A DNA stretch of 50,299 nt from Streptomyces atriruber (GTDB lineage: Bacteria > Actinomycetota > Actinomycetes > Streptomycetales > Streptomycetaceae), in the NCBI RefSeq assembly GCF_001418325.1, contig NZ_LIPN01000095.1:1-50299 (forward strand). Direction: 5' to 3'. Below, piece after piece: positions 50,034 through 50,299 of this stretch. The notes under the pieces were generated by a model that made no database searches, was not told the origin of the DNA, and saw only the letters and a program-made list of their open reading frames with translations. Made by a program: the position numbers and the translations under genes. The first letter of the stretch is position 1. Each line of letters starts with the position of its first letter.

Positions 50034-50299
50034 TCAGCGCGGGCGGAGCGCGGCCACGGCGAGCACCGCGGGTGCCGTGACGAGCAGAGTGAGCGAGACG
50101 AGGGACGGGCCGTGGCGGGGCGGTGACTTGCGAGGCGGAGCGTGGTACTCCGGATAGGTCACCCGCTTGGGGGGCTTCGGTGGGCGGACGGAGGGCTTGG
50201 GCTTCGGTTCCGGCTTCGGCGGGGGTGCCGGTGCCACGGCCCGTGCGGGCGGCGGAGGCGGTGGAGGCGGCGTGGGCCGGACGGTCGGCTGCGGTGGTG
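50034..50299 (-). CDS. Proline-rich protein with C-terminal hydrophobic segment (partial, cut at window edge)
   Basis: The reading frame is open to the window end, so the N-terminus is unseen. The visible 87 residues are mostly Pro, Lys and Arg (PPPKPEPKPKPSVRPPKPP, then YPEYHAPPRKSP), followed by a single hydrophobic stretch, LVSLTLLVTAPAVLAVAAL, and a basic end RPR. This looks like an extended linker plus membrane anchor. GTG 50237 is an internal start candidate but without a clear ribosome binding site. Coding status rests on the open frame and the close link to the DUF4239-like gene. Confidence 0.55.
   Translation of the reverse strand, partial: PPQPTVRPTPPPPPPPPARAVAPAPPPKPEPKPKPSVRPPKPPKRVTYPEYHAPPRKSPPRHGPSLVSLTLLVTAPAVLAVAALRPR

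Overview
The window reads as chromosomal DNA of a Streptomyces or close relative. It has very high GC, dense genes with frequent GTG/TTG starts, 4-bp ATGA/GTGA overlaps inside operons, a LAL-type LuxR regulator, a StrR-like regulator, a SpoIIE-type PP2C phosphatase, an ABC sugar importer without its own ATPase, a class F sortase and a fused LysX. I see no transposases, phage genes, CRISPR arrays, rRNA or tRNA genes. No CDS shows a convincing frameshift.

Layout. (1) 1-12.9 kb is a sugar-catabolic region. It has a GH38 alpha-mannosidase, then a divergently read GntR/FCD regulator with a coupled GNAT-like gene, and facing it an eight-gene operon: sugar-binding lipoprotein, two-domain ATPase, permease, L-fuconate dehydratase, SDR, aldo/keto reductase, RhaM/FucU-like mutarotase and fuconolactonase. 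Together these reconstruct uptake plus the non-phosphorylative (oxidative) L-fucose route down to 2,4-diketo-3-deoxy-L-fuconate. The final hydrolase is not in the window. (2) 12.9-15.8 kb: an LMF1-like multispanning membrane protein and a DUF6777-like lipoprotein with ten pentapeptide repeats. (3) 16-23.7 kb is a regulator-rich stretch: a large LAL regulator, an OmpR-type two-component system, a type I DAHP synthase and a StrR/ParB-like regulator, with structured intergenic regions. It looks like an orphan regulatory/precursor module of specialised metabolism, although no assembly-line genes are visible. (4) 23.8-29.7 kb: PAS-GAF-PP2C-HATPase phosphatase, Fpg-type glycosylase, a zinc anti-sigma-like protein without an adjacent sigma factor, a conserved hypothetical protein and a CapA-like lipoprotein. 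(5) 29.7-37.8 kb is a second sugar module: a large glycosidase-like protein, a divergent ROK regulator, two LplB/LplC-type permeases and a Tat-exported binding lipoprotein; ATP would have to come from a shared MsiK-type ATPase. (6) 37.8-50.3 kb covers cell envelope and housekeeping: APC permease, universal stress protein, LysX (lysyl-PG synthase fused to lysyl-tRNA synthetase), polysaccharide deacetylase, class F sortase, two related TM-tailed secreted proteins, a membrane-anchored esterase, a polyprenol-phosphate mannosyltransferase-like GT2, a DUF4239-like protein and a proline-rich ORF cut by the window edge.

The most distinctive observations are the nearly complete L-fucose operon with candidate FCD operators, its ABC ATPase with reciprocal degeneration of the two domains, the DAHP synthase/StrR-like pair sharing a 10-bp upstream element, six in-phase decamers upstream of the APC permease, and three genes whose -10-like hexamers lie 6-7 nt before the start codon (candidate leaderless mRNAs). 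Functional assignments rest on visible motifs and gene context only; no database search was possible.
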